From: CAMLIZ01 sp966212505
Lineage (GTDB): Bacteria > Pseudomonadota > Gammaproteobacteria > Burkholderiales > Burkholderiaceae_C
Direction: 5' to 3'
DNA length: 64,000 bases
Assembly: GCA_966212505.1 (NCBI GenBank)
Contig: CBIHRS010000009.1
Coordinates: 104,934-168,933, forward strand
Made by a program: the position numbers and the translations under genes. This document shows, in pieces, positions 18,589-27,312 of the stretch (positions are counted from its first letter, which is position 1; every line of letters starts with the position of its first letter). The notes under the pieces were generated by a model that did no database searches, was not told the DNA's origin, and saw only the letters and a program-made list of their open reading frames with translations.

Positions 18589-19550
18589 TGGACGTCTCGG
18601 TCTGCATCGTCAACTGGAACACCCGCGAACTGCTCGCACGCTGCCTGCAATCGATCCGCGCGCACACGGCCGGGCTCGAGGTGGAAGTCATCGTCGTCGA
18701 CAACGCATCGTCGGACGGCAGCGCCGCGATGGTCGCGCTCGCGTTCCCCGAGGCCCTGCTCATCGAGCCGGGCGCGAATCTCGGCTTCGCGCGCGGCTGC
18801 AACCTGGCTGCGGCCTCGGCATCGGGCGACTGCGTGCTCTTCCTGAACCCCGACACCGAGCTCGCGACGAACGCGATCCACGGCATGTGGCGCTTCCTGA
18901 TGGACAGCCCGTCCCATGGCGCGGTCGGATGCCAACTGCTCAACGCCGACGGCTCGATCCAGCCCACCTGCGCCGCCGGCCTGCCCACGCCGCGCAACGA
19001 GCTCAGCTCGCTGCTGTTCCTCGACCGGGTGTTCCCCCACAGCCGCGCCTTCCGCTCGCGCGAGCAGGCCGACGGTGGCCACGCCGGTAGCCGCGATGCC
19101 CAATGCCTGTCGGGCGGCTGCATGATGTTGCCGCGCACCCTCGTGCAGCGGCTGGGCGGCTTCGACGAACGCCTGTTCATGTACGGCGAGGACCTCGACC
19201 TGTGCTGCCGCATTCGCCGCGAAGGGCTGCGCCTGCACTACCTCGCCAGCGAGTCCATCTACCACCATGAGGGCTCGGCCAGCCGCCAGCTCGGCCGCAG
19301 CTTCGCGCCGCTGCGCCAGCGCGCGGCCAACTGCTACGTGCTGCGCAAGCACTTCGGCCGCGCCTCGGCCGCCGGCTACCGCGGCGCGGTGCTGCTCGGG
19401 TCGTGCGCGCGGCTGCTCGGCGCGCTCGCGCTGGCGCCGCTGTCGCTGATGGGTCGACGTTCGGGCCGTCGGGCGCTGTGGTCGTTCATCGGCCGGCACG
19501 CCGATCTCTTCATGTGGTCCATCGGCTTCTACGGGAGGCTTTCCAAATGA
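18588..19550 (+). CDS. Family 2 glycosyltransferase, rhamnosyltransferase (WbbL)-like
   Basis: A 320-residue enzyme with SVCIVNWNTRELLARCLQSI and VIVVDNASSDGSAAMV, the WbbL-style start. LGFARGCNLAAA, CVLFLNPDTEL (DXD equivalent) and GEDLDLCCRIRREG (ED base motif) follow. Hydrophobic residues near 270-290 may anchor it at the membrane. Its start overlaps the amidotransferase stop. Confidence 0.86.
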   Translation: MDVSVCIVNWNTRELLARCLQSIRAHTAGLEVEVIVVDNASSDGSAAMVALAFPEALLIEPGANLGFARGCNLAAASASGDCVLFLNPDTELATNAIHGMWRFLMDSPSHGAVGCQLLNADGSIQPTCAAGLPTPRNELSSLLFLDRVFPHSRAFRSREQADGGHAGSRDAQCLSGGCMMLPRTLVQRLGGFDERLFMYGEDLDLCCRIRREGLRLHYLASESIYHHEGSASRQLGRSFAPLRQRAANCYVLRKHFGRASAAGYRGAVLLGSCARLLGALALAPLSLMGRRSGRRALWSFIGRHADLFMWSIGFYGRLSK

Positions 19551-20824
19551 ACAAGATCCTGCTGCTGGGCGCGAGCTTCGGCACCGGCAACATGGGCGTG
19601 GGCGCGCTGGCGGCCGGTGCTCTCACGGTACTGTCGAAGCGCTACCCCGACGCGGAGGTCGCGCTGCTCGACTACGGGCGCGAGCCGGAGGTGGCGATGG
19701 CACGGGTGGGCGGCAGGACGATCATCGTGCGGCTGCTGAACCTCCGGTTCTCGTGGAAGGTCCTGCTGCCGAACAACGTGGCGGCGCTGCTCACCCTCGC
19801 GTTCCTGTCGCACTGGCTGGGCAAGGACCTGCGCCTGCGGCTGATCCGCCGCAACGCCTGGCTGCGCGCGATCGCCGAGGCCGATGCCGCGGTCGCCGTA
19901 TCGGGCGGCGACAGCTTCAGTGACCTCTACGGCGCGGGCCGCTTCTTCTACGTCACGCTGCCGCAGCTGCTGGCGCTCAGCCTGGGCGTCAAGCTCATCA
20001 TGCTGCCGCAGACCATCGGCCCGTTCCGCAGCGCGCCAGCCCGTTGGATCGCGAGCTTCCTGGTGCGCCGTGCGGAGCGCGTCTACTCGCGCGACGAAGC
20101 CGGCGTCATCGAGATCAGGAAGCTGGCCGGCGCGCCCGGCAAGGAGGCGAAGGACTGCTTCTGCTACGACATGGGCTTCGTCGTCGAGCCGCACCGCCCG
20201 CGCGAACTCGACCTGGGCGGCCTCGACGTGCAGCGCGTCCATCAGAGCCGGTCGATCGTGGGGCTCAACGTCAGCGGCCTGCTGCTGATGGGTGGCTACA
20301 CCGGCCGCAACATGTTCGACCTGAAGCTCGACTACAGTGCACTCGTCGACCGACTGGTAGCGCTGTTCATCGACGAGAAGAACGCGGCCGTGCTGCTGAT
20401 CCCGCACGTCTTCGGCAAGGCCGATGAGAGCGACGCGGTCGCCGCGCGCATGGTGCACGAGCGCCTGAGGGCGAGGCATCCGCAGCACCTCTACTCCGCC
20501 CAGGGCCGTTACGACCAGAACGAGATCAAGCACGTGATCGGCTTGTGCGACTTCTTCGTCGGGTCGCGCATGCATGCCTGCATCGCCGCGCTGTCGCAGG
20601 ACATCCCCGCCGTGGGCGTGGCCTACAGCGACAAGTTCGCCGGCGTGTTCGACAGCGTCGGCGCCGGCCACATGGTGGCCGACGCGCGGCGCCTCGGCCT
20701 CGACGAGGCGGTCGCCGCCGTCTCGCACGCCTTCGACCACCGCAGCGCCGAACGCGTGCGGCTGCGTGCGACCATGCCGGCCATCAAGGCGCGTGTGCTC
20801 CATCTGCTGGACACGGCCGCATGA
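19547..20824 (+). CDS. Polysaccharide pyruvyl transferase family protein
   Basis: A 425-residue protein. KILLLGASFGTGNMGVGAL at the N-terminus, AAVAVSGGDSFSDLYG and LPQTIGPFRS are hallmarks of the CsaB/ExoV/WcaK pyruvyltransferases, which add ketal pyruvate from phosphoenolpyruvate. GSRMHACIAALSQ is the conserved C-terminal G-R-H motif. Pyruvate would make the polymer acidic. ATG overlaps the previous stop (ATGA) and the stop overlaps the next start. Confidence 0.88.
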   Translation: MNKILLLGASFGTGNMGVGALAAGALTVLSKRYPDAEVALLDYGREPEVAMARVGGRTIIVRLLNLRFSWKVLLPNNVAALLTLAFLSHWLGKDLRLRLIRRNAWLRAIAEADAAVAVSGGDSFSDLYGAGRFFYVTLPQLLALSLGVKLIMLPQTIGPFRSAPARWIASFLVRRAERVYSRDEAGVIEIRKLAGAPGKEAKDCFCYDMGFVVEPHRPRELDLGGLDVQRVHQSRSIVGLNVSGLLLMGGYTGRNMFDLKLDYSALVDRLVALFIDEKNAAVLLIPHVFGKADESDAVAARMVHERLRARHPQHLYSAQGRYDQNEIKHVIGLCDFFVGSRMHACIAALSQDIPAVGVAYSDKFAGVFDSVGAGHMVADARRLGLDEAVAAVSHAFDHRSAERVRLRATMPAIKARVLHLLDTAA

Positions 20825-22068
20825 AGAACGCCGTCGACATCGCACGGCAACGCCTGTGCACGGGTTGCGGCGCCTGCGCCTACGTCTGCCCGGAGCAGCG
20901 GGTGCGGCTCGTGGACCTGCCGGGCGAGGGCCTGCGGCCGACGATCGCGCCGGGCGGCTGCGAAGGCTGCACCGCCTGCGTGGCGGTGTGCCCCGGCCTC
21001 GGCATCGCGCACCCGACCGCGCGGCAGGATGCGCCGCTGATCAACGACCTCGCACAGAGCTGGGGCCCGGTGCTCGAGGTCTGGGAGGGCCATGCCGCCG
21101 ATCCGGAGTTGCGCCGCAACGGTTCGTCGGGGGGGCTGGCGAGCGCGCTGGCGCTGTACTGCCTCGAGGAAGGCGGCATGCGCGGCCTCCTCCATGTGGG
21201 TTCCGACGACCAAGCGAGATACAGGAACAGATCGGTCTTCAGCACCACGCGCGACGAGCTGCTGGACGCGACCGGCTCCCGGTACGCCCCCGCCTCGCCC
21301 TGCGACCGTCTGCAAGCGATCGAGCAGGCCGGCGGGCCCTGCGTGTTCATCGGCAAGCCCTGCGACGTGGAGGGCCTGCGCAAGGCCCAGGCCCTGCGCC
21401 CCTTGCTCGACGTGAACGTCGGCGTCGCGATCGGCATCTTCTGCGCCGGAACGCCCAGCACGCAGGGCACCCTCGACCTGCTGCGCCTGCACGGCATCGA
21501 CCCCGGCCAGGTGCAGGAGCTGCGGTACCGCGGCCGCGGGTGGCCCGGCAGCTTTGCCGTCAGGCTCAAGGGCGACGGCGCCTGGCGCGAGCTGGCCACC
21601 TATGCCGAGGCCTGGGGTTTCCTGCAGAAATACCGCCCCTACCGCTGCCACCTGTGCCCCGACGGGACCAGCGAGTTCGCCGACATCGCCTGCGGCGACC
21701 CCTGGTATCGCGCCGTCGAGGACGACGAGCCGGGGCTCTCGCTGGTGGTCGTGCGCACCGAGCGGGGACGCGCGATCGTGCGGGCCGCGATGGCCTCGGG
21801 CCATGTCGACCTGCGCATCGTGCCGCCCGAGGTGCTGCACAGTTCCCAGCAAGAACTGCAGCGCAAGCGCGGCGCGATCTGGGGACGCCTGTTGACGATG
21901 CGGGTTCTGGGCGTGCCAGCGCCGCGCTTCACGGGCTTCTCGCTGTTCCGCAACTGGCTTCGCATCCCCGCTCGGGACAAGCTCCGCTCGTTCGCGGGCA
22001 CGGCCCGGCGGGTGATCCTGCGTGGATATCACCGGCCCTTGCGCTACCCTTGGTCGGCCAGCCCGTGA
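20821..22068 (+). CDS. Coenzyme F420 hydrogenase/dehydrogenase beta-subunit-like iron-sulfur protein
   Basis: A 415-residue protein with two N-terminal 4Fe-4S motifs, CTGCGACAYVCP (about residues 12-23) and CEGCTACVAVCP. The FrhB N and C domains follow, with VFIGKPCDVEGLRKAQ and CHLCPDGTSEFADIACGDPW. Such proteins are regular partners of pyruvyl transferases in EPS clusters; their chemistry is not established. The 4-base overlap with the pyruvyl transferase gene supports a joint role. Confidence 0.85.
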   Translation: MKNAVDIARQRLCTGCGACAYVCPEQRVRLVDLPGEGLRPTIAPGGCEGCTACVAVCPGLGIAHPTARQDAPLINDLAQSWGPVLEVWEGHAADPELRRNGSSGGLASALALYCLEEGGMRGLLHVGSDDQARYRNRSVFSTTRDELLDATGSRYAPASPCDRLQAIEQAGGPCVFIGKPCDVEGLRKAQALRPLLDVNVGVAIGIFCAGTPSTQGTLDLLRLHGIDPGQVQELRYRGRGWPGSFAVRLKGDGAWRELATYAEAWGFLQKYRPYRCHLCPDGTSEFADIACGDPWYRAVEDDEPGLSLVVVRTERGRAIVRAAMASGHVDLRIVPPEVLHSSQQELQRKRGAIWGRLLTMRVLGVPAPRFTGFSLFRNWLRIPARDKLRSFAGTARRVILRGYHRPLRYPWSASP

Positions 22069-22069
22069 G

Positions 22070-22672
22070 ATGCAGCGCGGCCTGATCCAGCGGCTCTGCC
22101 TGCGCACACTGCGGCTGCTGGGCCTGAAGCGGCTCAGTTGGAACGCGCAGTTCGCGGCCGGCGTGGCCTGCTACGGGCAGCGCAGCCCCAACACGCTCAG
22201 CCGTGTGCAGGCACTGTGCGGCGGCGGGCGGCTGATCGAGTTCGGCTGCGGCGAAGGGGAGCTGCCGTTCATGCTGCCGCCGGGCGCCTTCTCGTCGTAC
22301 ATGGGCTACGACATCTCGACCGTGGCGATCGGGCGCGCGAGGCAGAGAGCCGCCGCCGCCGCGCTCGGCAACGTCGGCTTCGCGCCCTGCGACATCGCCC
22401 GCTGGGACGGTGCCGACAGCGCTTCGCTGATCGTTGCCGAGGAGTGCCTGTACTACCTGTCGCCCGCGGTCCTCGAGCAGTTCCTGCTGCGGTGCGGACG
22501 CTGCCTCGCCAGTGGCGGCGCCATCCTTGCGATCGTGCATTCGGCCACCAAGCATGCGCGCACGCTGGCCGTCTGCCGCCGGGTCTGCCTCGTGCGCGAC
22601 GAGGAGACCCTGGGCGAGCGCGTGTTCCTCACGCTGGTGCCGAGGCCGGCAGCCCCGGTCACTCGACCTTGA
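22070..22672 (+). CDS. SAM-dependent methyltransferase (NodS-like), last gene of the plus-strand EPS operon
   Basis: A 200-residue class I methyltransferase. LIEFGCGEGELPFML is motif I (about residues 48-62) and LIVAEECLYYLSPAVLEQFL fits the NodS/Methyltransf_25 post-motif. ATG at 22070 lies 1 base after the preceding stop. Its 3' end overlaps the convergent beta-helix gene by 14 bases. It may methylate an amino or hydroxyl group of the polymer. Confidence 0.78.
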   Translation: MQRGLIQRLCLRTLRLLGLKRLSWNAQFAAGVACYGQRSPNTLSRVQALCGGGRLIEFGCGEGELPFMLPPGAFSSYMGYDISTVAIGRARQRAAAAALGNVGFAPCDIARWDGADSASLIVAEECLYYLSPAVLEQFLLRCGRCLASGGAILAIVHSATKHARTLAVCRRVCLVRDEETLGERVFLTLVPRPAAPVTRP

Positions 22673-24011
22673 GGTTGGAGGGCGGCAGCACCGCCGCCGT
22701 GACCGGCACCGCGTACTCGTAGGCGCCCCGGTCGGGATGCCCGTCCACGCCGCGCGTGACGCCGTTGACGTCCACGTTGTAGGGCGCCGCGAGCGCCATC
22801 GCCGAGGCCGTGGCCGTCTTCAGCCGGAAGTCCTTGCCGGAGACCGACGTGAAGATGTCGCAGCCCGAGGTGCACACCGTCCTGGTGGACGTGGAATCGC
22901 CATCGGCCTGGGTGTTGTAGTACCAGTTGTGGCTCATGGTGCCGTCGAACGAGTTGTTCGTCCGCACGCTGGCGTACCAGATGTTGTTGCGCACCTCGAT
23001 GCCGGTGCCCTTCTGCACCGTGACGCCGCTGTACGACCCCTGGATGTTCACCATCGTGTTGTTGTAGACCAGGATGTTGTTGCCGCTGTTGTTGTTGGTC
23101 GCGTCGTTGGCGATGAACACGATGCCGGCGATGCCGAAGTTGTGCCCCGAGGCCCGCCCAGTATCGGCCAGGTAGGCCGCCGAATGGAAGATCACGTTGC
23201 CGTAGATCTTCCAGCCGCTGGAGCCGCCGTCGCCGATGCCCGCCCACACGGCCGTGCCTTCGATGTCCTCGATGACGTTGTTGCTGAACGTCATGTTGGT
23301 GCTCGAGTAGACCGACATCATCTCGCCGTGCATGCCCGGCGTGCTGGTGTTGCGCGCGATGTAGCTGTGGTCGACGACCAGGTTGGTCCAGTTGTTGCGC
23401 GTGAGGAAGATGGTGCGGTCGGAATCATGCAGCGCGCAGTAGCGGAACGTGAGGTTGCTGTTGCCGGTGAGGCCGTAGATCACGTCGTCGCCCGAGCCGG
23501 TGTCGCGTCCGCCGCCCTTGAAGTCGACGTACTGGAAGGTCAGGTTGTCACCACCGGTGCCGGCGCCGTTGTCGAGCCGCACGGGCCGGGTGCCGGCCAC
23601 CTTGATGCCGTATTGCGAGGTCGCGCCGAGCTTCCAGTCGCTGTTGCGGCGCTGGCCGTCGAACACGTAGTAGTCGCTGTAGATCTGCCAGTTGCTGAAC
23701 ACCGCCTGGCCGTCGCCATAGGTGCTGACCCAGCCGGTGGCGGTGCCGTGGTCGGCCTCCACCGCCTTCTTGATCGTGATGGTCGACGTGCCGCTGTTCG
23801 CGTCGTTGAACACGTGGGCGCCGTAGCTGCCGTTGGCCAGGTAGTAGGTGTCGCCGCGCTTGAGCGTGGCGGGCAGCTTGGTGTACGCGTTGGTCCAGTC
23901 GGTGCCGTCGTTGCGGCCGGTGGCGCCGGGCCTCACGTATTGGTTGGCGGCCTGCGCGAGGGCCGGCAGCAGGCACGCCGCCAGCGCGAGTGAATGGAAG
24001 ACTCGGTTCAT
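22659..24011 (-). CDS. Secreted right-handed parallel beta-helix protein
   Basis: A 450-residue protein with a clear Sec signal peptide (VFHSLALAACLLPALAQA, cleavage near residue 22). ATG at 24011 has an AGGA site upstream; a longer frame exists but its upstream part is not protein-like. The mature part begins with the TGRNDGTDWTNAYTKLPATL motif of pectate-lyase-fold proteins. It continues with many N-rich turns such as NLTFRYCALHDSDRTIFL and FSNNVIEDIEGTAVW. It may be a polysaccharide lyase, epimerase or surface-binding protein acting on the EPS. No PEP-CTERM tail is present. Confidence 0.82.
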   Translation of the reverse strand: MNRVFHSLALAACLLPALAQAANQYVRPGATGRNDGTDWTNAYTKLPATLKRGDTYYLANGSYGAHVFNDANSGTSTITIKKAVEADHGTATGWVSTYGDGQAVFSNWQIYSDYYVFDGQRRNSDWKLGATSQYGIKVAGTRPVRLDNGAGTGGDNLTFQYVDFKGGGRDTGSGDDVIYGLTGNSNLTFRYCALHDSDRTIFLTRNNWTNLVVDHSYIARNTSTPGMHGEMMSVYSSTNMTFSNNVIEDIEGTAVWAGIGDGGSSGWKIYGNVIFHSAAYLADTGRASGHNFGIAGIVFIANDATNNNSGNNILVYNNTMVNIQGSYSGVTVQKGTGIEVRNNIWYASVRTNNSFDGTMSHNWYYNTQADGDSTSTRTVCTSGCDIFTSVSGKDFRLKTATASAMALAAPYNVDVNGVTRGVDGHPDRGAYEYAVPVTAAVLPPSNLKVE

Positions 24012-24064
24012 GATCAATCCTGATAGTGCATGTCGGGTGGCTTGGCAATGCGGGGCGGAGCCCT

Positions 24065-25153
24065 TCACGGCATCACCTTGGTCACTTCGGCGGAATACGG
24101 GCTTTCCATCCCGGCCGCATCGAGCGCGGTGACCGAGAAGTAGTAGGTGTGGCCCGATGGCAGGCCCGACAGGGTCAGAGTGGTGGTGGACGTGTAGGTG
24201 CCGCTGCCCAGCGCCTGGTTGTAGGTGTGCGACGCGGTGCCGTAGTACACGCGATAGCCGGTGACCGTGCCGGCCGGCGCGGTCCAGGAGAGCTTCGCGG
24301 TGCCGGGGGCAGGCGCAGGGGCCGGAGTGGGCGCTGGGGCCGGTGCGGGAGCGGGAGCCGGAGCGGGCGACGGTGCAGGCGCCGGCGTGGGCGACGGCGT
24401 TGGCGCAGGCGCAGGCGACGGTGCAGGCGCTGGCGCGGGGGCAGGCGCGGGAGCCGGCGCAGCCGACAGGTACGCCGACATTGGCGAGTTCGCGTAGGTC
24501 TCGCCGGTGGACCAAGCGGTCGGCAACGCGGTCAGGTTGGTTTGGCTGGACGTGGCCGTCAGGCCGCCACCCGATGCGAGGTCACGGAACTTGAGGGTCC
24601 CGGCGCCCGGCGGCGTCAGCACCGCGATCCAGTAGCGCGCGCCGGCCGTGATGTTGATCGCAGGCAGGCTGAAGGCGTTCCAGGCACCGGCCGTCGGGTT
24701 GTCGAGTGCGCCGCTGGCGAGCAGCGAGCCGGGCCGACCACTGGCGTCGGAATAGACGCCGACGATCGCGCGGACGGCGGTGCTGCCGGCATCCAGATAG
24801 ACGTTCAGCCGGTTGGCAGTTCCCGAGGACGACGCGGCGTAGATGAAGGCTTCGGCCATCCCCGCGGGGTTGGAATCGGTCGAAGGTTGGATGCTGGCGG
24901 AACCGAGCAAGGGCGCCGCATCGGTCGACGGCAGGACGACCGGCACGCGCACGGAAGCTGCGGATGCCATGCCGTCAGCGGATGCGCTCGTGACGGTGGT
25001 GGTGGCGGCACCGTCGACGGCTGCGGCACCATCGGTGGACGCATCCGTGGCCGACGGCGCGCCACCGCCGCCGCAGGCCGCGACGAGGAAGACACTGGAG
25101 ACCAGGGACGCAAGCGTGGCAGCCCTGCGCTGCTGGAGAGGATCGAACTGCAT
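24065..25153 (-). CDS. Lipoprotein with Ala-Pro linker and fibronectin type III domain
   Basis: A 362-residue surface lipoprotein. The lipobox is LVAACGGGG around residue 27. Residues about 80-220 form a beta-rich domain resembling carbohydrate-binding or choice-of-anchor modules. A nearly pure alternating Ala-Pro linker follows (about 223-275, encoded by the repetitive tract at 24300-24470). The C-terminal FN3 domain contains GYRVYYGTASHTYNQ and LTLSGLPSGHTYYFSVTAL. It lies 53 bases upstream of the beta-helix gene on the same strand, so the two probably form an operon. Function unknown; adhesion or EPS binding is plausible. Confidence 0.78.
   Translation of the reverse strand: MQFDPLQQRRAATLASLVSSVFLVAACGGGGAPSATDASTDGAAAVDGAATTTVTSASADGMASAASVRVPVVLPSTDAAPLLGSASIQPSTDSNPAGMAEAFIYAASSSGTANRLNVYLDAGSTAVRAIVGVYSDASGRPGSLLASGALDNPTAGAWNAFSLPAINITAGARYWIAVLTPPGAGTLKFRDLASGGGLTATSSQTNLTALPTAWSTGETYANSPMSAYLSAAPAPAPAPAPAPAPSPAPAPTPSPTPAPAPSPAPAPAPAPAPAPTPAPAPAPGTAKLSWTAPAGTVTGYRVYYGTASHTYNQALGSGTYTSTTTLTLSGLPSGHTYYFSVTALDAAGMESPYSAEVTKVMP
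24300..24470 (-). repeat. Low-complexity GCx-CCx tract encoding an Ala-Pro linker
   Basis: This is a stretch of tandem 6-base units (variants of ggcgca/ggagcg) encoding about 25 Ala-Pro dipeptides with some Ser and Thr. It lies inside the lipoprotein gene. Length variation by slippage is likely. It is not a CRISPR array because the units are contiguous and without spacers. Confidence 0.85.
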
Positions 25154-25786
25154 AGATACCCATCGAGGGAAATTTGAGCGGACTCCGTCCTCCCACCTTC
25201 GAAGGCGGGCGGCGGCCTAGCAGTGCTTCCAGCGAGCAAACCGACCTGGTCGGTGTGACGCGATGCGTGGGCATCGCTCTCGGCACTATCGAGCCGGGTG
25301 CATCCCTGTGGATGCGTCCGGCATTGGCGGGACGAGCCGATCATGCGAAGCGCAATGGGCTGTCAATGCCGTCAGGAGCCAACCGACCGGGTCGGTGTGA
25401 CGTTGCACGTAGAGCGGGCTCCCGGGACAGGCACCGACGCATCGACTGCGCCGACAAACGGCTTTCACCACCTGCAGGCCGCCATTAGCGCTCAGCAAGC
25501 GGTCCACCGGTGCTACAACCTGTGCAGCGCCGCTGCCAAGCGGGCGTGGGATACGACCGACCGATGGACACATCTGCGTCAGATCGTGTCACACGGTTAT
25601 GTGACCTACCGCACAGAGCAACGAAGGCAATCCCCTGTCTTCGGGCCAGGTGCAACCGGGTGTTGCATGACTGCCCGATCGGGTCAACCCACACGCAACA
25701 GAACACTTGCGATACAAAGCCGGCCGGGCTGAAATCACCCTGACAACCACTTACGATCAGGGGGCCCCACCCGCCAGTTCACGCGA
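25154..25786. other. Non-coding region with repeated dyad elements
   Basis: These 630 bases without a convincing gene separate the FN3 lipoprotein from the beta-barrel gene. Two near-identical 20-mers, CCGACC-T/G-GGTCGGTGTGACG, lie at 25241-25260 and 25383-25402; each contains the inverted repeat CCGACC/GGTCGG. Weaker relatives occur near 25556 and 25674. A separate dyad GTCACA-N6-TGTGAC lies at 25588-25605. The region may hold promoter and operators for the minus-strand lipoprotein operon. No binding protein can be named. Confidence 0.5.
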
Positions 25787-27307
25787 TCAGAAGCGGTGCT
25801 GCAGTCCAACGAAGCCGAGCGTGGCCACGGATGGCGTCTCCCCGTCCACCGTGGTGGAGAACCGGGTGTGTTGCACGGTGAACGAGGCATCGGTGCGCAT
25901 CGAGAGGTGCCGCATCAGCGTAAGCTGATAGACCCGGTCGTCGCTGGCATCGCCCGCCCGCAGCGCCAGCCCGCCGAACCTCGACCAGCGCACCACCGTT
26001 TCGGCCGACATCTCGGGGGCGAGGCGGCGGCTGAAGTGCAGCGAGGCGCCCGTCTGCCGGCTGTCGGCCCGCGCCATCTCGGACAGCGGCAGCGGGTCAC
26101 CCGGCCACGTGATCTGGCGCCGGACCTGTCGGTACAGCGTGAGCGTGAGGGTGTTGCGCTGGCCGAGCAGGACACCGGTCGCACGCACCTCGCTTTGCAG
26201 TTGCGGGTACTCCGCCATCACGTCGATCGGCCCCTGCAGTTCGCGATCGAGGCCGCGGCTGGCGATGACGCCGCCAACGATGCCGCTGCGCACGACGGGG
26301 TCGGGGTAGCGCGTGGTCAGGATCGCATCGAGGAAGCCGCGCAGATCGCGTCCACGCTCCGCCACGCCCAGTGACACCGACGACACCACCGGCTGCCGGC
26401 TGGCCGCGAATTCGAGCGACAGGAACGGCGTGCGATGCTTCAAGGTGAAGGTGCCGCCGCGCCCGAAGAAGCGATGCTCGATCGCGGCCGACATCTCGGT
26501 ACGCGGACCCGGTGTCCACCGCAGCAGCAGGCCGCGAAGAGAATCGTTGCGGTCGCCGAGCAGCAGCCGGCTTCGTTCACGGCCTGCGAATGCGCCAAAC
26601 ACGATCTCGTCGTGAAGCTGCAGGCTCGCGCGCAAACGCGCCGCCTCGAGCGTGAAGCGGCTGGTCGCGACACCTTGCGTCTCGGCCTCGTCGCGCGCCA
26701 ACTCCACCGCGGCGCCCACCGGCGCAGGCTTGTGCTCGAGCTGGATCGCGCTGCCTTGGGCAACGAAACGCGCGCCAGCGCCCGCCGCATGGGTCATCAG
26801 TACCGCGGTGTGCCGCGCCGTCAGCGATGTACCGGGCGAGAAATCGTGCTCGAGCGATGGACTGATCTGGTACACGCTCTCGGTGCGCCGATTGGCGGCG
26901 GCCATGCCGTCCTCGCGCTCGCCGAACGGGTCTGCTTCCGACTGCCGAACGCGGGCGGACGCCTCGACATGAAGAAGACGCTCCACGAGCGTGGCCTTGG
27001 CCGACGCGCGCACGTCCGGCAGCACGCCGCCGCGCTGCGTTCCGTTGGCGAACGAAAGCACGTTGACGCCGGCCTGCAGATCAAGATCAAGGGCCGCGCC
27101 GCGCCGCGCCAGCGCCACGCGCGGCTGGATCGATGTGATGAGCTCGCTGCGCTCCTGTCCTGGCGGGCTGTGTCCACCGTTGTCACTGGCGCCCACCGAA
27201 CCAGTGACCGTGACGCTCAAGGGTGCCGGCGTCGCCTGCGCCGGCCAAGCGGCGGGCGCCACAGCAAGCGCAGCCCGGGCCAGCAAGCCGATGCGCAACC
27301 GGGGCAT
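25787..27307 (-). CDS. Outer-membrane beta-barrel protein of EPS locus (XrtA/PEP-CTERM-associated type)
   Basis: A 506-residue protein with an N-terminal signal peptide (RAALAVAPAAWPAQA, cleavage near residue 25). It then has long runs of alternating hydrophobic/charged beta-strands and ends in Phe (GLQHRF), the usual C-terminal signal for BAM insertion. It resembles the outer-membrane proteins next to EPS export genes in XrtA loci (TIGR03016, from memory). It starts 5 bases after the export lipoprotein gene, so it may form the outer-membrane exit or assist it. Family assignment is moderately sure; localisation is well supported. Confidence 0.72.
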   Translation of the reverse strand: MPRLRIGLLARAALAVAPAAWPAQATPAPLSVTVTGSVGASDNGGHSPPGQERSELITSIQPRVALARRGAALDLDLQAGVNVLSFANGTQRGGVLPDVRASAKATLVERLLHVEASARVRQSEADPFGEREDGMAAANRRTESVYQISPSLEHDFSPGTSLTARHTAVLMTHAAGAGARFVAQGSAIQLEHKPAPVGAAVELARDEAETQGVATSRFTLEAARLRASLQLHDEIVFGAFAGRERSRLLLGDRNDSLRGLLLRWTPGPRTEMSAAIEHRFFGRGGTFTLKHRTPFLSLEFAASRQPVVSSVSLGVAERGRDLRGFLDAILTTRYPDPVVRSGIVGGVIASRGLDRELQGPIDVMAEYPQLQSEVRATGVLLGQRNTLTLTLYRQVRRQITWPGDPLPLSEMARADSRQTGASLHFSRRLAPEMSAETVVRWSRFGGLALRAGDASDDRVYQLTLMRHLSMRTDASFTVQHTRFSTTVDGETPSVATLGFVGLQHRF

Positions 27308-27312
27308 GGGGG

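Noticed and set aside
22659..22672. A terminator in the convergent overlap of the methyltransferase and beta-helix genes
   Set aside because: The genes overlap by 14 bases and no stem-loop with T-tract is seen there.
24300..24470. Possible CRISPR-like or tandem repeat array
   Set aside because: The 6-base units are contiguous, have no spacers and encode an in-frame Ala-Pro linker.
25588..25605. A CRP/FNR-type site
   Set aside because: The arms are GTCACA...TGTGAC, the opposite order to the CRP consensus TGTGA...TCACA, and there is no promoter context.
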